Shown in pieces: positions 12,335 to 24,484 of a DNA stretch of 64,000 bases. Origin of the DNA: Gymnopilus junonius (taxonomy: Eukaryota > Basidiomycota > Agaricomycetes > Agaricales > Galerinaceae); NCBI GenBank assembly GCA_015501075.1, contig JADNYJ010000087.1, positions 95,692 to 159,691 of the forward strand, given 5' to 3'. How positions within the stretch are numbered: the first letter of the stretch is position 1; each line of letters starts with the position of its first letter. The notes beneath the pieces were generated by a model. It had not been told where the DNA came from. It saw nothing but the letters and a program-made list of their open reading frames with translations, and did no database searches. Made by a program: the position numbers and the translations under genes.

Positions 12335-13087
12335 TGTCAAATCGAGTGTTATCGAAAGCTGCCGCCTTGAGGGCCAGAGTTCCTGAGACAATTATCGGAA
12401 GGAAAAACATCTGCTGCAGAAGTGAAACAACCAGATTGTTTTGGAGGGCTTTTACGTGGAAACGAGCCCATTAAATATCTAACGTCAAAGTCGTTCAGAT
12501 TAAGAAGCGTCGTCTGCATGAGGAAGAGGAAGTAAGTATGCATGCGGAAGGAAAGCAGAAGGTGTCCAGCTGGTTCTTCATGAAATCGTTCGTGGCAAAC
12601 ATCGTGCTTGTCGGTCGCCTGAAGCTCGCAGAAAAAGGTTACAAGCATTCTTTCGGAATACCATATCTGTAGGTTGAAGGAAAGAAGTTGACTTAACGCA
12701 CACGACTCGCGTCCATGTGGGCCTTCATGTGTACTGAAGAAAAGGCGGCTGTTTGGCCTTTTGTTATGGATAACGCGAGATAAGGAAGGGACCTGAGGAT
12801 AACAGGCGTCTCTTACCACGTGCCACCACATGCTACCGCGCAGGTGGATGGAATAGATGTTCCGAGGTTTTGATTTTGAGCAGAAAACTTTAAATATGAA
12901 TATTAGATTGCTCGGCTGAACAGCTCGTCAGTATGGCTCAGACCAACTTTCCGAGGTACATACCTCAAAGAACAATCGTCCACGAGTAATGCAGTATGAT
13001 GAAGCTAAATATAACGAATCTATATATAATGAAAACGTACAGTGGAAACAACAAGGAGATGATACGAAAAAGGTCTGTTCAGAGATA
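12335..13087. other. intergenic, possible chitinase leader exon
   Basis: About 750 bp upstream of the second chitinase. A minus-strand open frame at 12349-12831 contains a hydrophobic stretch MHTYFLFLMQTTLLNL that could be an alternative leader, but no splice was proven. The right part should hold the 3' UTR of CK2 alpha. Confidence 0.35.
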
Positions 13088-14495
13088 TCAATTTGAGGAT
13101 GCAGAATCACTCTCTCCTTCCACACTGGCAGCTGGTGCCTCAGTTCGAACAGGGTCTAATGTAGAGGGTTGAGATAAGAAAGCCCTACAACCCTTCCATG
13201 AGAGACTCACTGAAGTAGGGTTGTGCCTGTGCTTCACGCGCAGTAAGGCGTTCTTGGTGATCGTACCGAAGCAGCTTATCCAGGAAATCGATAGCATCAT
13301 TGGATATATATCTCTGATTCTCTGAAGTGATAAACCTGGTCCATGGCTTCCTTGGATACCTACAGTCATCTGATCAGAGATGGATTTTCCGGAAAAGTAG
13401 CGACACAAATACCTTCCAAGCAATTCGTCGTACTGGGGGTCAAGACGAATGTGATATTTGTCGATATACGCATACAGCTCATCCGTTCCTAATACTTTGG
13501 TGATTTTCACGAGCTGGTCATAATTGTCGTGTCCGTGGAAGAAAGGCTCTTTGCGAAAGATCTTTGAAAAGCTCAATCTGACAGATCAAAACAGCGAAGG
13601 AGAAAGATCGTGTACCATCGAGGCAAACATACACCCATAACTCCACATATCAAGACTGTAATCATATTCTTGGAAGTCGACAAGTAGTTCTGGGCCTTTA
13701 AAGTATCGCGAAGCCACGCGAACGTTGTATTCGGTCTTTGGGTGGTAAAACTCAGCCAATCCCCAATCAATCAGGCGGAGCTAAGTAATGCAAAATTGGT
13801 TTTAGCTCTCGATCGGTGATGGAGCACATACTTTACGATGTTCATGGTCAATCATCACATTGTGGGGCTTGACATCCCGGTGCATGATACCCTTTGAATG
13901 GCAAAAATCTAAGGCCTACAGAATGGTCAAGGGCAGTCGAACCGATAAAACCGGGAGACAAACTTTGAGCAGTTCAAGCATATAGAATCGAACATCGAGG
14001 TCGGTAAATCGTGGATATAAAACCTTGAAGTCGACGTTGTGTACGTATTCAGTGATCAGACTAGGAATCTTGGACGTAGGGTCGCGGACGACATCTAATA
14101 GAGCAACGACGTTGGGACCTCCGGCGAGATTCTGCAAAATCTTGATTTCTCTCTTGATTTTCTTCTTCTTGACGGGCTTTAAAACCTTGATGATACATTT
14201 TTCCTCTGTCACAACGTTGATACCTTCGAAAACCTAACATCTCGTAAGGTCATTAACACAAGACGATGACAAGGGCCGGGCATACTTCTGAGTACTTTCC
14301 GCGTCCAACTTTCCGTACGATCTCGTAATGATCTTGGGATCCCCATTGCACCTGCAGATTGTCTAATGTGCGGCTCGTGAAAAGAGCGTGCAGATAAAAG
14401 ATGACGATCCTACCATATTCGTACCATGAAGGGCCTAGACGAGCGTTGACGTCGGCATATACACGGGCCACTGACTTTGTCGAGGACCTGCCCAT
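13088..14495 (-). CDS. CKA1: casein kinase II alpha catalytic subunit
   Basis: Ser/Thr protein kinase of the CK2 holoenzyme, acting on acidic sites in nucleus and cytoplasm. The start at 14495 gives [20 protein letters not shown]. The glycine loop VGRGKYSEV is followed by the Lys region [19 protein letters not shown], a basic cluster typical of CK2 alpha. [17 protein letters not shown] is the catalytic loop, and [13 protein letters not shown] carries the CK2-specific DWG in place of [22 protein letters not shown] follows. After the exon ending QAQPYF, a 55-nt intron leads to an acidic Ser-rich tail ending SDSASSN at the stop at 13088. All key residues are present. It is divergent from the SET gene. 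Confidence 0.95.
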
Positions 14496-14669
14496 CAGAG
14501 ACAGCGGTAAATGCAGAACGTCGGATGAGGCGTTGCCAACAACAGAGATGAGGAAGGAAGGGGAGATTTTGTTGTTTCCCACGCTGGTTTCCTTTAGTCT
14601 GCGGTTGGAAAGACTTGGGATTGTGCCCGTTCACGGTCCCATTACCACGCAGCCTCTTCATTGAAAAAT
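14496..14669. promoter_or_regulatory. shared divergent promoter, CK2 alpha / SET gene
   Basis: Only 174 bp separate the two start codons, so the core promoters must overlap or lie very close. No clear TATA box was seen. Confidence 0.5.
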
Positions 14670-15344
14670 ATGTCTATAGGTTCCTCCTCGTTCCATGGAC
14701 TGCCAGTCAACAAGAGACATCAAGGGCACAAACCGCCAGCGCACTGGCCGAAGCATTTGAGATATCTTGCTTCATCTGTCTTTCACACATCTGTGTCTAC
14801 CATCCTCCGAACGCACATTGGGAGAACACTTGATGCAAATAAGGATTTCTCATACGAGAATGCAAAACATCCCAAGGTAGTTATCCGACCCATAGCAACT
14901 GACCTACATCCTGCAAAAGGTCAGTTTGGCCTGTTTGCGGCTCAAAGGATCCCGCCAAAAACGCATATTCTTGATTATATCGGTAAGATAATGGACTTGT
15001 CCCAGCCACTGTTAATTACCAACACTTGTCTGATCGCAGGTGAATTACATTGTGACGACCGTCCAGATTCGAACTATGATCTTTGCCTCTGTCGGTTGCC
15101 TGATGGCGTTAGCGTAGGCATCGACGCAAGCACGATGGGCAATGAGGCTCGGTTTGTAAACGACTACAGAGGTATCCGAGGCAAACCTAATGCAATCTTC
15201 TTGGATGGAAGAACCCCGGCTGGGGAGCTTAGGATGAGCGTATGGTCATCCAGCGAAGACATAAAGAAGGGTGAAGAAATTTTGGTGTCCTATGGCAAGT
15301 CTTGGTGGCGGTCTCGCGTACCGGAAAACATTTTAGAAGCCTGA
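14670..15344 (+). CDS. SET-domain protein
   Basis: The first in-frame ATG is at 14670. One intron at 14983-15039 (57 nt, GTAAGA to GCAG) joins HILDYIG to ELHCDDRPDSNYDLCL. It is a multiple of three, so an unspliced reading also stays open. SET motifs seen are GQFGLFAAQRIPPKTHILDY at the start, GNEARFVNDYRG (the NH-type AdoMet/Tyr motif), PNAIFLDG and GEEILVSYGKSWW at the end. At about 205 residues it is a near-minimal SET protein with a short basic N-terminus (HWPKHLRYL) and no post-SET cysteines. SET proteins methylate lysines on histones or other proteins. The substrate here is unknown. Confidence 0.85.
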   Translation: MSIGSSSFHGLPVNKRHQGHKPPAHWPKHLRYLASSVFHTSVSTILRTHIGRTLDANKDFSYENAKHPKVVIRPIATDLHPAKGQFGLFAAQRIPPKTHILDYIGKIMDLSQPLLITNTCLIAGELHCDDRPDSNYDLCLCRLPDGVSVGIDASTMGNEARFVNDYRGIRGKPNAIFLDGRTPAGELRMSVWSSSEDIKKGEEILVSYGKSWWRSRVPENILEA

Positions 15345-15859
15345 GGCCTGAAGGTTAAACCGTAATCCTAATTGAGTAAGATTCCTTCTATTTTTCTTTA
15401 TGCTCGGCCTCATTTACCGAGAAAGAGATGTTCGCCGCAGGCCACAGTGACCTGAATTAAAGAACACTTGGTCATTTTCTATCATAGATTTTGGTTCGTG
15501 ACACCACGACGTTTTCCAGATCGCAGATTTAGCTGAACTCCACTTGATTGAACTGCTCGACGGTTCCTAGCTCCATATCGACAATTCAAATGTTATACGT
15601 GTACCGATTACATTTGAAATTAATGCTGATAGGGTTTGAGGGTTCACTAAGGCTGATACTGAGCGTTCCATTAAACCCCGTGGAGAGAGTAAAGGCCCTC
15701 TAAACAGATTATTTGGAGATTATGCAGGATCTTTCCAGAAAACGGATTCCGCGAAATTCGTTGGGAGGTACCAATGACGGTAAACAAACACAAACACTCT
15801 AAGTTTTTCGGGAATTACGCCTCCCCTGCGTTTTTTCGCGACCGAGCTTGTCATTTCCT
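15345..15859. other. intergenic, no recognised gene
   Basis: About 515 bp between the SET stop and the Mdj1 start. It should hold the SET 3' UTR and the Mdj1 promoter. Nothing else seen. Confidence 0.5.
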
Positions 15860-17757
15860 ATGCCTGCCCGTGTTCCCGCTAAGGGTTTCTCTACCTTCAT
15901 AGCTTTCAACTCCTGTGCACGCCAAAGCCTCGGCTTACAGTCTCGTTCACTCTGCCATTACCGATCGAAATGTCTTTGCCTGAAACCCTCCCCCACGCCC
16001 TCGAAGCGAGTTCCACACACAGTAGGCTATATCTTGCTTGCCGGGTCGATGTCCTAGCTCACAAGCAGCGCAGCGTCAAATTCATGCTACCAATTCCCGT
16101 TCAACCGCATCAAAAAATCCTTACGAAGTCTTGGGCGTGAAACCAGATGCAACACCTGCCGAAATCAAGAAAACATACTTTGCAGTACGTGTCGGTTAGT
16201 ATATTCTTTACAAATCTACTCACAAAACAAAGCTTGCCAGAAAATATCATCCTGACACGAACCCAGACAAGAATGCCCGTGACAAGTTTGTGGAAATTCA
16301 GGATGCTTATGATGTATCTTCTTTCTTTTTCTTGCCAACATTTTTTTTTACTTACAGGTACCTTTAGATCTTGAAAGACGAGACAAAGAGAGCTACCTAT
16401 GATCAATATGGCTCTGCTTCGCAAACCCCTGGTTTCGATCCAAATGCTTTCGCAGGCGCCGGCGGCTTTGGTGCAGGTTTCGGTGGCGGTGCAGCTGGTG
16501 GTTTCCCCGGCTGGGCATTTGGTGGTAGAACGGGTGGAGCGGAGGCCGGGGACTTGTTCGAGCAACTATTTGGAAGTGCGTTTGGTGCTGGACTTGGTGG
16601 GAGGGGTCGATCCCAGAATGTTCGGGGCGAAAATATCCAAGTCGGTTTGACGATAAATTTCCTCGAAGCTTGTAAAGGGTCAAAGAAGAAAGTTACTATC
16701 ACGCCTGTTGCAGACTGCAGTACTTGTTCTGGATCCGGACTCAAGTCCGGCGTTAAAAAGAAAAATTGCTCAGCTTGTGGAGGTAGCGGTACACGGACGT
16801 TCGTCCTCGACAACGGATTCCAGATGGCAAGTACTTGTAATGCATGTCAAGGGGCGGGACACACAATTCCACGGGGTGGTGAATGTTCGAGCTGTGGAGG
16901 TTCAGGGAAAGTGCGCCTGAAAGAGCAGGTTACTGTTGATATTCCAATGGGTATGTAGTCCCACTGTTGATCTTGTCGCAACTTACTTAGCGTTTCGTTC
17001 AGGTGCCGAGGATGGCATGACGATTCGCATCCCAAATGCTGGCGATGCTCCTCTTGTGGATAAAGGGCCGAGAGGAGACCTTTTCATACGACTTAATGTC
17101 GCACCTTCGTCTATCTTCAAGCGACAAGGTGGTAATTTACACTACCAAGCTCGGATACCATTCCATAGGGCTCTTCTTGGGGGGGTAGTGCGCGTACCCA
17201 CCCTGGATGGCGATGTCGACGTCCGCATTCCAGGAGGTACGCAACAAGGAGAAGAGATGGTTCTCAAAGGCCGAGGTGTGCCTTTGTTACATGGCGCTGG
17301 CAAAGGAGATCTATTTGTGAAATTTAGCCTTCAACTTCCTCGGTAAGCTGCAAACTTTTTGATGTGTTGCTAGATTTAACATAGTCAATAACTATTTCAG
17401 ATCTTTAACCAAACGACAAAGAGAACTCTTAGAAGCTTATGCTGATGATGTTGAGAAAAAACCATCTAGTAGTCAAGCCGGCAAAGACTCAAAAGAACCT
17501 CTATCAACTGACAATGGTAAGGTTTATTTCACTCATCAACCTCCGACATTGGGTGCCTGGTTATCCCAAGGATGGCAGGCCATCCGGGAACGCCTTGGGT
17601 TCTAATTTTCCTAATGGCATGTCTCTTTCGTCGTTGGGACTTACTGATCTCCTCATGTGCTTATTCCCTTTACCTAGATGCATCATCCCCCGATAATGAC
17701 AAGCAAGAGAAACAAGGCAGCGATTCGGAAAAAAATGAAAAGAGGGCAACCGGTTAA
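15860..17757 (+). CDS. MDJ1: mitochondrial type I DnaJ chaperone Mdj1
   Basis: Co-chaperone of mitochondrial Hsp70. The start at 15860 opens an Arg/Ser-rich leader (MPARVPAKGFSTFIAF), as expected for a matrix presequence; the splice from this exon to SQAAQRQIHATNSRS is not certain. The J domain is KNPYEVLGVKPDATPAEIKK, then LARKYHPDTNPDKN with the HPD triad. A Gly/Phe-rich region follows. Four zinc repeats are intact: CSTCSGSG, CSACGGSG, CNACQGAG and CSSCGGSG. The C-terminal peptide-binding domains include GDLFIRLNV, DVRIPGGTQQGEEM and GKGDLFVKF. The acidic/charged tail ends at the stop at 17757, after short introns near 17350 and 17520-17680. The domain order is complete, so a functional type I DnaJ is expected. 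Confidence 0.92.
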
Positions 17758-18522
17758 CGAATAGAATTTATATCACACACTTTCCATGTGCCAAACTTTA
17801 AAGTGCATGTTTCCTAGTTTAATAGCATAGTAATCAATATCCTTATACCGCCACACCTCCGACTTGTGCGAATCCTGCGCTCCAAGTTCGAAATTTCGGT
17901 CCTGGAATTGGTAGAAAATTTGCAAAGACTAAAAGGGGGTGCAGATCGCTTATATGGAAATCATGGGTCGCGATCAACTGTAGATCTACCGGCCCTGGCT
18001 TACGACTTGACCAAATACCCGGGTCATAACGAGGCTTAACGAAGCCTGTTGACTCTCTGGTCCTTCTCAGCAGCATGGGTTTTCATTGATCTCATACTTC
18101 TAACTGCTTTTATTGATCATGTTCTCTGTGACAGTTCGACAGTCGTGAATCTTCTTTCCCATCAATGACCTTGCTATGAAATCTGTGAATACGTATGTAC
18201 TTACAGCGTTTAACTGCCAAGTTGGATCAAGTCTTTCTTTGGTACCATGTTGCCGATCTCATATCTAACGCCTAAATTCGGTCCACAAGATCTCCCATGG
18301 AAAGCGTTTCTCGCCACTTGATCGACTTTAACCCTCTATTCAAACTATGGTGTTTATGGGAAATGCAGTGACTTGTCAATCTCGTTCGGGAATCGCTAGA
18401 TCTTGCGTTTCCTCGCCTACCAGTCGTCGACGTATAAAACGAGAGGGGAGATATGTCTTGCAGCATTTTTTACATTTTCTGTTCCAGAAGCTCTCGTTTT
18501 TCCTGCTAGAGCTGTGACTATC
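17758..18522. other. intergenic, possible small minus-strand gene
   Basis: Minus-strand open frames at 17843-18076 (containing DPGIWSSRKPGPVDLQL) and 18272-18466 read somewhat like protein, and segments such as LGVRYEIGNMVPKK lie between them in a third frame. They could be exons of one small gene, but I found no consistent set of splice sites and recognise no family. Confidence 0.3.
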
Positions 18523-21096
18523 ATGCTACCAAAACAGACCACCTTTAGCCCCTGTACGCGCACAGACGCGTCATCCCTTGACGAAAAACAGACTTACGGG
18601 TCACCCTCTTCGACGTTGGCACCATCAGACCGTGACTCAGTGTCAAGCATAAAAACAGAATCCACTTCGACCTTCGTTGCAAATGGAATTACCCATAATG
18701 AACACCTCTCAACGGCCCAACTCCTTGCAATTCATATAGGGTCAGCCATGCATGCAGTGGTGATTCACATTCCACTTTATTCTGACCTGCTTTGTGCATC
18801 ATATAGCGCGGCATTAACCCTTTTCTTAGCTACCACAGATGCTGTAAGATGTTCCTGTTCAGGTCTGTGTGTATTTAATTGACCTCTAAGATTTCAGACC
18901 ATTGTATCGACAAGCTTGCCCACAATTTCAAGCGATTTGAAGGCCTCCCCCATGCAATACACTTGGGTAGGCGTAGCTTATATGCTCACGCAAACAGCTT
19001 TCCAGCCCCTTTACGGGAGAGTCTCTGATCTCATGGGCCGCAAGGTTTGATTCTTCACTGGTAATTTAATAGAGTCTAAAGGCTTGCATAGAATGTTCTT
19101 TATTCGAGCATGGCCGTTTTTGCTATTGGCTCTGCCTTGTGTGGTGCGGCAAAGGTGCGTTGGTAGCTTAAAAATGATTTCTTCTAGAATGTATTTTTTT
19201 TCACTTTTTAGTCCATCAACTGGCTTATTGCAGCTCGGGCCCTTGGTGAATTACCCGTTCACCTCACTCACAGTATTTAATATCTTCCTTCATAGCTGGA
19301 ATAGGCGGCGGCGGTATTGTCAGTGCCGTATGGGTTATTACGGCTGAAGTTGTCGAAATTCGTCAACGAGCTAAATGGTCCCAAGCTTTGAGTATCACTT
19401 GGAGTTGTTCAGCCGTGGCAGGGCCTTTGATTGGTGGCCTTTTCAGTGGTAAACTTGTTTTATTTGCTTTCCATCCTTTTCTATGCCGACCAACATATAA
19501 ACTTAGGAAAAAATGCCAGTCTGATTAGCTGGAGATGGGGATGTACGTTGGTCGACGTGACCTATAAGGTCTGCACTGACGGGATATCTACAGTTTATAT
19601 CAATCTACCTGTCTCCCTTTTTGCCCTGGTGGTGCTTGTTGCATCCCTTCGTAACGTACCCTTCAAGGGACCTCCAACTGCCTCGTGGCAGACGTTCTGT
19701 AAAAGATTTGACTTCATTGGGCTGTGAGTTCTATGCTTTTGAATCTCGAGCTTTCTGACCCACCGAACAGTTTGATGTTCATGACTGGCACCAGTTTCGT
19801 TATAATCGGTTTCAGTCTTGCAACGCAAGTTGGGTGTAAGTTCCTTTGTCTTTCTCTCTCCTAGTTGAAATAGCTTGATAACTATTTCAGGGACTAATCC
19901 TTTGATACCATCGTTGATCACGGTGGGCGCAGCTGTTCTGGTCTGTGGTGGATTCTATGAAAAGCACACCACGAGAGATCGCTTGTTTCCACATACCGTC
20001 TTCGCGAACACTACAACAAGTATGTTTTGTATTTTTTGATACTTTCAGCTACTAATTTCACCACAGTTATAATCCTATTGATCTCTTTTTTCCATAATGT
20101 CGCCTTCACTGCCGGAACATTCTACCTTGCCTTGTTTTTCCAGGTGCGAATCGACGATTGACGCTCCTTATTCCCTATACTGAACTGTTGCCGAATTAGG
20201 CGGCTCATGGATCGAGTCCATTACGATCTGGTCTCGAGCTCCTTCCTTATTCTCTCGGATCGTCGCTGTCATCTATGCCAGTTGCCTGGTTCATTGGATA
20301 TTGGCAACGCCGAACCCATGATACGAGCGGCCAAAATTGGATGATCTCGATAGGGCTCCTAATCTCAACTTTAGGTTTTGGTATGCTGACCGATGATTAG
20401 GCTTTTCAATATATTTATCCCCATTTGTTTTCCCCAGGATTGCTGAATCTCCTTGACGAGGAGGCGGACGTTGTGTCCCAAATTTTATATCCCTTGATTG
20501 CTGGCATCGGCATCGGAATGCTTTTCCACGCCCCGTACCAGGTTTTTACTCGGGCCTTGAAGCCTCATGAAATTGCTACAGGGACGAGCGCATTTTTTCT
20601 TGTACGCTTTACCGGGGCAACCATTGGATTGGTAAAACCATCGCTCTTACTTTTCGCTAAACAGGCTAATGCACCTCTAGGCAATCGCAGGCACAATATT
20701 TTATGCACGGACCTCTGCTCGCTTGCCGCCTGACCTGAAATTCCAGAATTCTCCGTCTTCGATCAACTACGACGCCATAAAATACCTTCCACCTATTCAA
20801 AAAGAAGCTGTTCTCCACACTATATCATCAGCCATTAGGGTACTTTCCCTACCTTTCAATCTTAGAATTGATCTGATCGTTTTGTAGCTTATATGGACGG
20901 TATGTGCCCCGTGTCTGGGCCTCTCATGTTTGGTACCTTCTTCTCCCTTACGGCCCGCCTTATCATTTGCTCACAAACTTATCAGATATCCTTCCTCCTT
21001 CAAAAAATGCCAAGCTCGGACAACGAAGAACCTATGAAACTTCACACGGCTTCAACCACTGAATCGCCGGCAGACAAGGAAATCGAAACGGCCTAA
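18523..21096 (+). CDS. MFS multidrug-type transporter (DHA2/14-spanner style)
   Basis: Integral membrane transporter, probably proton-coupled drug or metabolite export at the plasma membrane. The start at 18523 begins a Ser/Thr-rich cytosolic N-terminus, then LSTAQLLAIHIG. An intron near 18739-18804 leads to ALTLFLATTDA and TIVSTSLPTISSDL. Motif-like segments follow in order: QPLYGRVSDLMGRK (loop 2-3 motif A), AARALGGIGGGGIVSAVWVI, then VAGPLIGGLFSG (motif C style) and WRWG with INLPVSLFALVVLV, typical of 14-spanners. Later helices include IIILLISFFHNVAFTAGTFY and GIGIGMLFHAPYQ. The last exon encodes a Ser/Glu-rich tail ending KEIETA at 21096. About ten short introns are needed. No break was seen. 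Confidence 0.9.
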
Positions 21097-21633
21097 TTTT
21101 GAAAGGCAGACAAGTTCAATACAAAAAATCGTCATCCGCGTGGAGAACATCTCTCACTGAATCCAGGATCATTTACACGACATCGCACCTTGGGAATGGG
21201 TACATAGCCACTTTCTGTATGGATGACACATCCATACCTGTACTCATTAACTCGATGATTGTAAACAATATGCTGTATAGCCCATTTTACTGTGGTGGTT
21301 TGTGTATGAATTTTTAGAAGTTTTGCCAAGAATATTGCTGTCATTTCATCTCTCTCTTGCTATCGTACGTTCGTTATGAGCATTCTCATAGTATTGGTTC
21401 TAGTATCTAACCAAAAGGAGTCGTTGACGTTCAACGAAGCACGGAGACCACTTGAGTTCCAATTCGAAAAAAAGGATGACCATCTGCCCTTCTGCCCGAT
21501 TGTTTTCGCGTTTTATCAACGGTTAAGCTAGTTAGTTCAGACCCTATATACGTGTTGTGTAGGCCAGTGCAAGGCATGGCAGATACGAGTCCTGGTCGTC
21601 CAAAGTAAGCCAGACACATCTTTCCAGGACGCA
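21097..21633. other. intergenic, no recognised gene
   Basis: About 540 bp after the transporter. Short open frames on both strands have no recognisable content. Confidence 0.45.
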
Positions 21634-22500
21634 TCACTGGTGCTCCAATGTGTAGAAAGCCGCGCACGCCAGTCTACCATTAACCTTTTCAATATTCTCA
21701 ATGATGTCACACGATCCATGGTCTGCCATCAAGCCGTCATTTAACAATCCATCGTAATACCAGAAGTGATTGTTGGGAGCGATGATAGCAGCGGTGAAGT
21801 GGGCACGGCCAAAGTACACAATTCCTGCTAGATTATAGATACACGTGTCATTACCTATGCGAAGTCTCAGACATCGATTCACTTCAACGGACCGATTGAT
21901 AGAAACGTCCACCACAAGAACAGGTGGAGAATAGACCATAGATCTGCGAAATACGCGGATACTGCTGCAGGTCGGACATAACGGGATAGATCGTGTACTA
22001 GACAGATGAGAGTGATTGATATGATCATTGACGCTTTGATACGGATGGTACATAATCGATAAACAAGAGAATGTGTCCCTTAATGGGAAGTTATGGCCAT
22101 TGCCACACTCGTAGAATTCGCGGAAGGTAAGCTTATTGATCATGAACACCTCTTGGAGCACCCTCTCCAAGGATGCATACCTGCCATACCCCATACGCGC
22201 AGGGTCAATAGCATGGAGATCTTGTCTGATGCTGTCGCGAACAACAAGAAGGAAATTCACAGACACCAAGTCGAGCTACGCTCGACAGAGTATCAAGAAT
22301 CCCATTCAAGTTTGAACGAGACACGACCGAACTTTGTACGATCTTCATTAAAACAAAGGGTCCACGGACGGAAGACCGACTACAGACAATGTAAACTACA
22401 CGCCACGGACTCGCCACGGAATGAGCAGGGGGGAAAACCGAACGCAAATGAACGCTTTCCAATACGGGAATTGGAAGAAGCAATAAATCATGGATCGGAA
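21634..22500 (-). pseudogene. ubiquitin-protease-like ORF of mobile-element type, decayed
   Basis: An open frame at 21634-22269 contains ECGNGHNFPLRDTFS, a block with paired cysteines (LCPTCSS), GIVYFGRAHFTAAII and HFWYYDGLL. The last two resemble the His-containing end of a USP (peptidase C19)-like domain in large repeat-associated ORFs of mushroom genomes; this likeness is from memory. There is no clear Cys-box start: upstream on the same strand (to about 22500) the likely continuation is in another frame, and the frame ends soon after the His region. It looks like a broken 3' piece of a longer gene. An active protease is unlikely. Confidence 0.45.
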
Positions 22501-24484
22501 AAAGAAGAAAGAAAGAAGCAAAACTTGCATGATCATCAACCTTGGCGCAGACAATATATGAACGTCAAGCCAGAAAGTATGCAGTCGTATTCTTGACTCC
22601 AGAAACCCAGGCCAACAACCCTCCTCTATAGACTGTCACCTAAAAACAATGAACGAGGAACCCATGAAGCCGGATACGAGTGATCAAGGGAGCGGACCAA
22701 AAAAAGGGCTCACAAACGAGACGATTAAGGCCGCCCTTCAAAGACTGGACATGGCGGGCATAGAGTGGCGACCCCAACGCATAAACCGACGCAAACCAAG
22801 CCAAAGGTAAGCAAAGATCATGGCAAGACATACGAGAGGGGACTGAAGATGCTACAGGATAAGAGACAGTCGATACAAACACAAGGTGTTAGATATGAAC
22901 AAGATAAAGGAGCAGAGTTGAGGACGAAGAGAAGGAGAAAAACCCAACGTAATAACCAATAGGATTTCGGAAACAAACAAACACATGTGCTGGGAGCATC
23001 AGGCACGTGCAGAACCCAAAAATAGCAGACGTCTCCACGAAGTACGATTTAGACACACCCATCAAGCAGCTATGATAGTGCTACAATACAAAGTAAACTG
23101 TCAATAATATGTATGCGGGACATAGCACGCTCGCTGGACAAGACAAAAAACCAAGACACCGGACAATAACGTACGAAAGAGAGATCGCAGGAGATTCATA
23201 GCACAGAAAAAGAATATAAATATAGATCTGATGGCATCAAAGAAGTAAGCACGGCAGTCTCCGTGACATTTAGCGTAACGCAAGAGGAGCAGAACGTCCA
23301 CCGTATAAGAACGATTCCTTCCCTTAGGGTCAGGACTCGTAATCTGTTTATGGGCTTCAGTTTTCGGTTATTATGAAAACCAAGCGGTAATACCAATTGA
23401 GGTCAAAAATATTCAGATCCGAAAACCGATGGGACTCAGGGTTGCGATCAGGCTTGCCATCAAGTTATCCAATAATGATGTTGTATCTGGCTATAGGTTA
23501 GCCTTTGAGTTTCGAGTGTTTTTGGAAACAATATGTCACGAAACCAGTGCGGTTATGGATGACTCTGCGTTCCTTGCTCATGTGGCCTCATATAAGATAA
23601 TTATATCTCGACGGACCTATGGAGTCGAACTAGAGGGCAAACATCTTTTCATTTGAGCATAGGGGCAAGAAAATGTCCTAGTAAACCGGGTCAGTATTAA
23701 GCCGCTTGTCCTGTGTGCTACTAGAGTTGCAATAAAGTTAGTCGAGCCTGAAAGTGAAGGAGTTCGCAACGGTTATTAATTGATCAAGAACGCGTGTACC
23801 CCTTGTGAAGGCAGGCAAATTGTGTGAGCGTCTTCTAAGGACCGTAAGGCCGAACATGTGCAGCAGACCTCGTTTTGGAGCATGATTTGAAGACTTTTAC
23901 ATGTATCGGTCAATCAAAATGTCAAAAGAAAGGTGTCATTGACCACGACTACTCCTGGAATGAACTTTCCATGTGATCATTGATCATCTGGAAACGGAAG
24001 ACGGTGACCCATAATTGAAGCTGGAAAACTTAAGAGTCCATGCGTAAAAGATCGCCTTGCAGTTACTTGTTCAGCGAGACGGCCCAGTCATGATGAAAAG
24101 TGTCCTGTTACCAAGAGGCTGAAATGAACATTATTAAAGATTGGTCGGTTAGGCTCAGTGAGAACGAAAGAACTTCCACATACTAGCATGACAAGTTCGG
24201 GGCCTGGGCCTGAGAGATGGAGAGGCCGAATAAGGCGGATACCTTTGAACGAAGGGAGTATTCATGAAAACGCGGTTCTTCCAGGACGAACTACACCGAA
24301 AGGGTTAAGAATAAATTAAGATGCCTAAAGGCATGTCATAAGGATGTTCCACAACGAGTGTTATTCAGAACAGCGTGTGGCGTATAGAAAGGTGTCACGC
24401 CCACTTGAGGCTCAAGTCGAGTAAGCTCCGGAGTCCGTTGCTAGAACTTAAATTCCTAGAGCATCATTGCCAGTGACTGAGGCA
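22501..24484. other. gene-poor region, no recognised feature
   Basis: About 2 kb with only short scattered open frames (for example 22765-22962 plus, rich in Lys/Arg/Gln, and 23429-23656 plus). No domain, terminal repeat or tRNA was recognised. Next to the decayed ORF at 21634-22500, it may be old transposon-derived DNA. Confidence 0.4.

Noticed and set aside
16393..16813. Long minus-strand open frames over the Mdj1 Gly/Phe region
   Set aside because: They are complements of a confidently assigned exon and show only proline/alanine low complexity.
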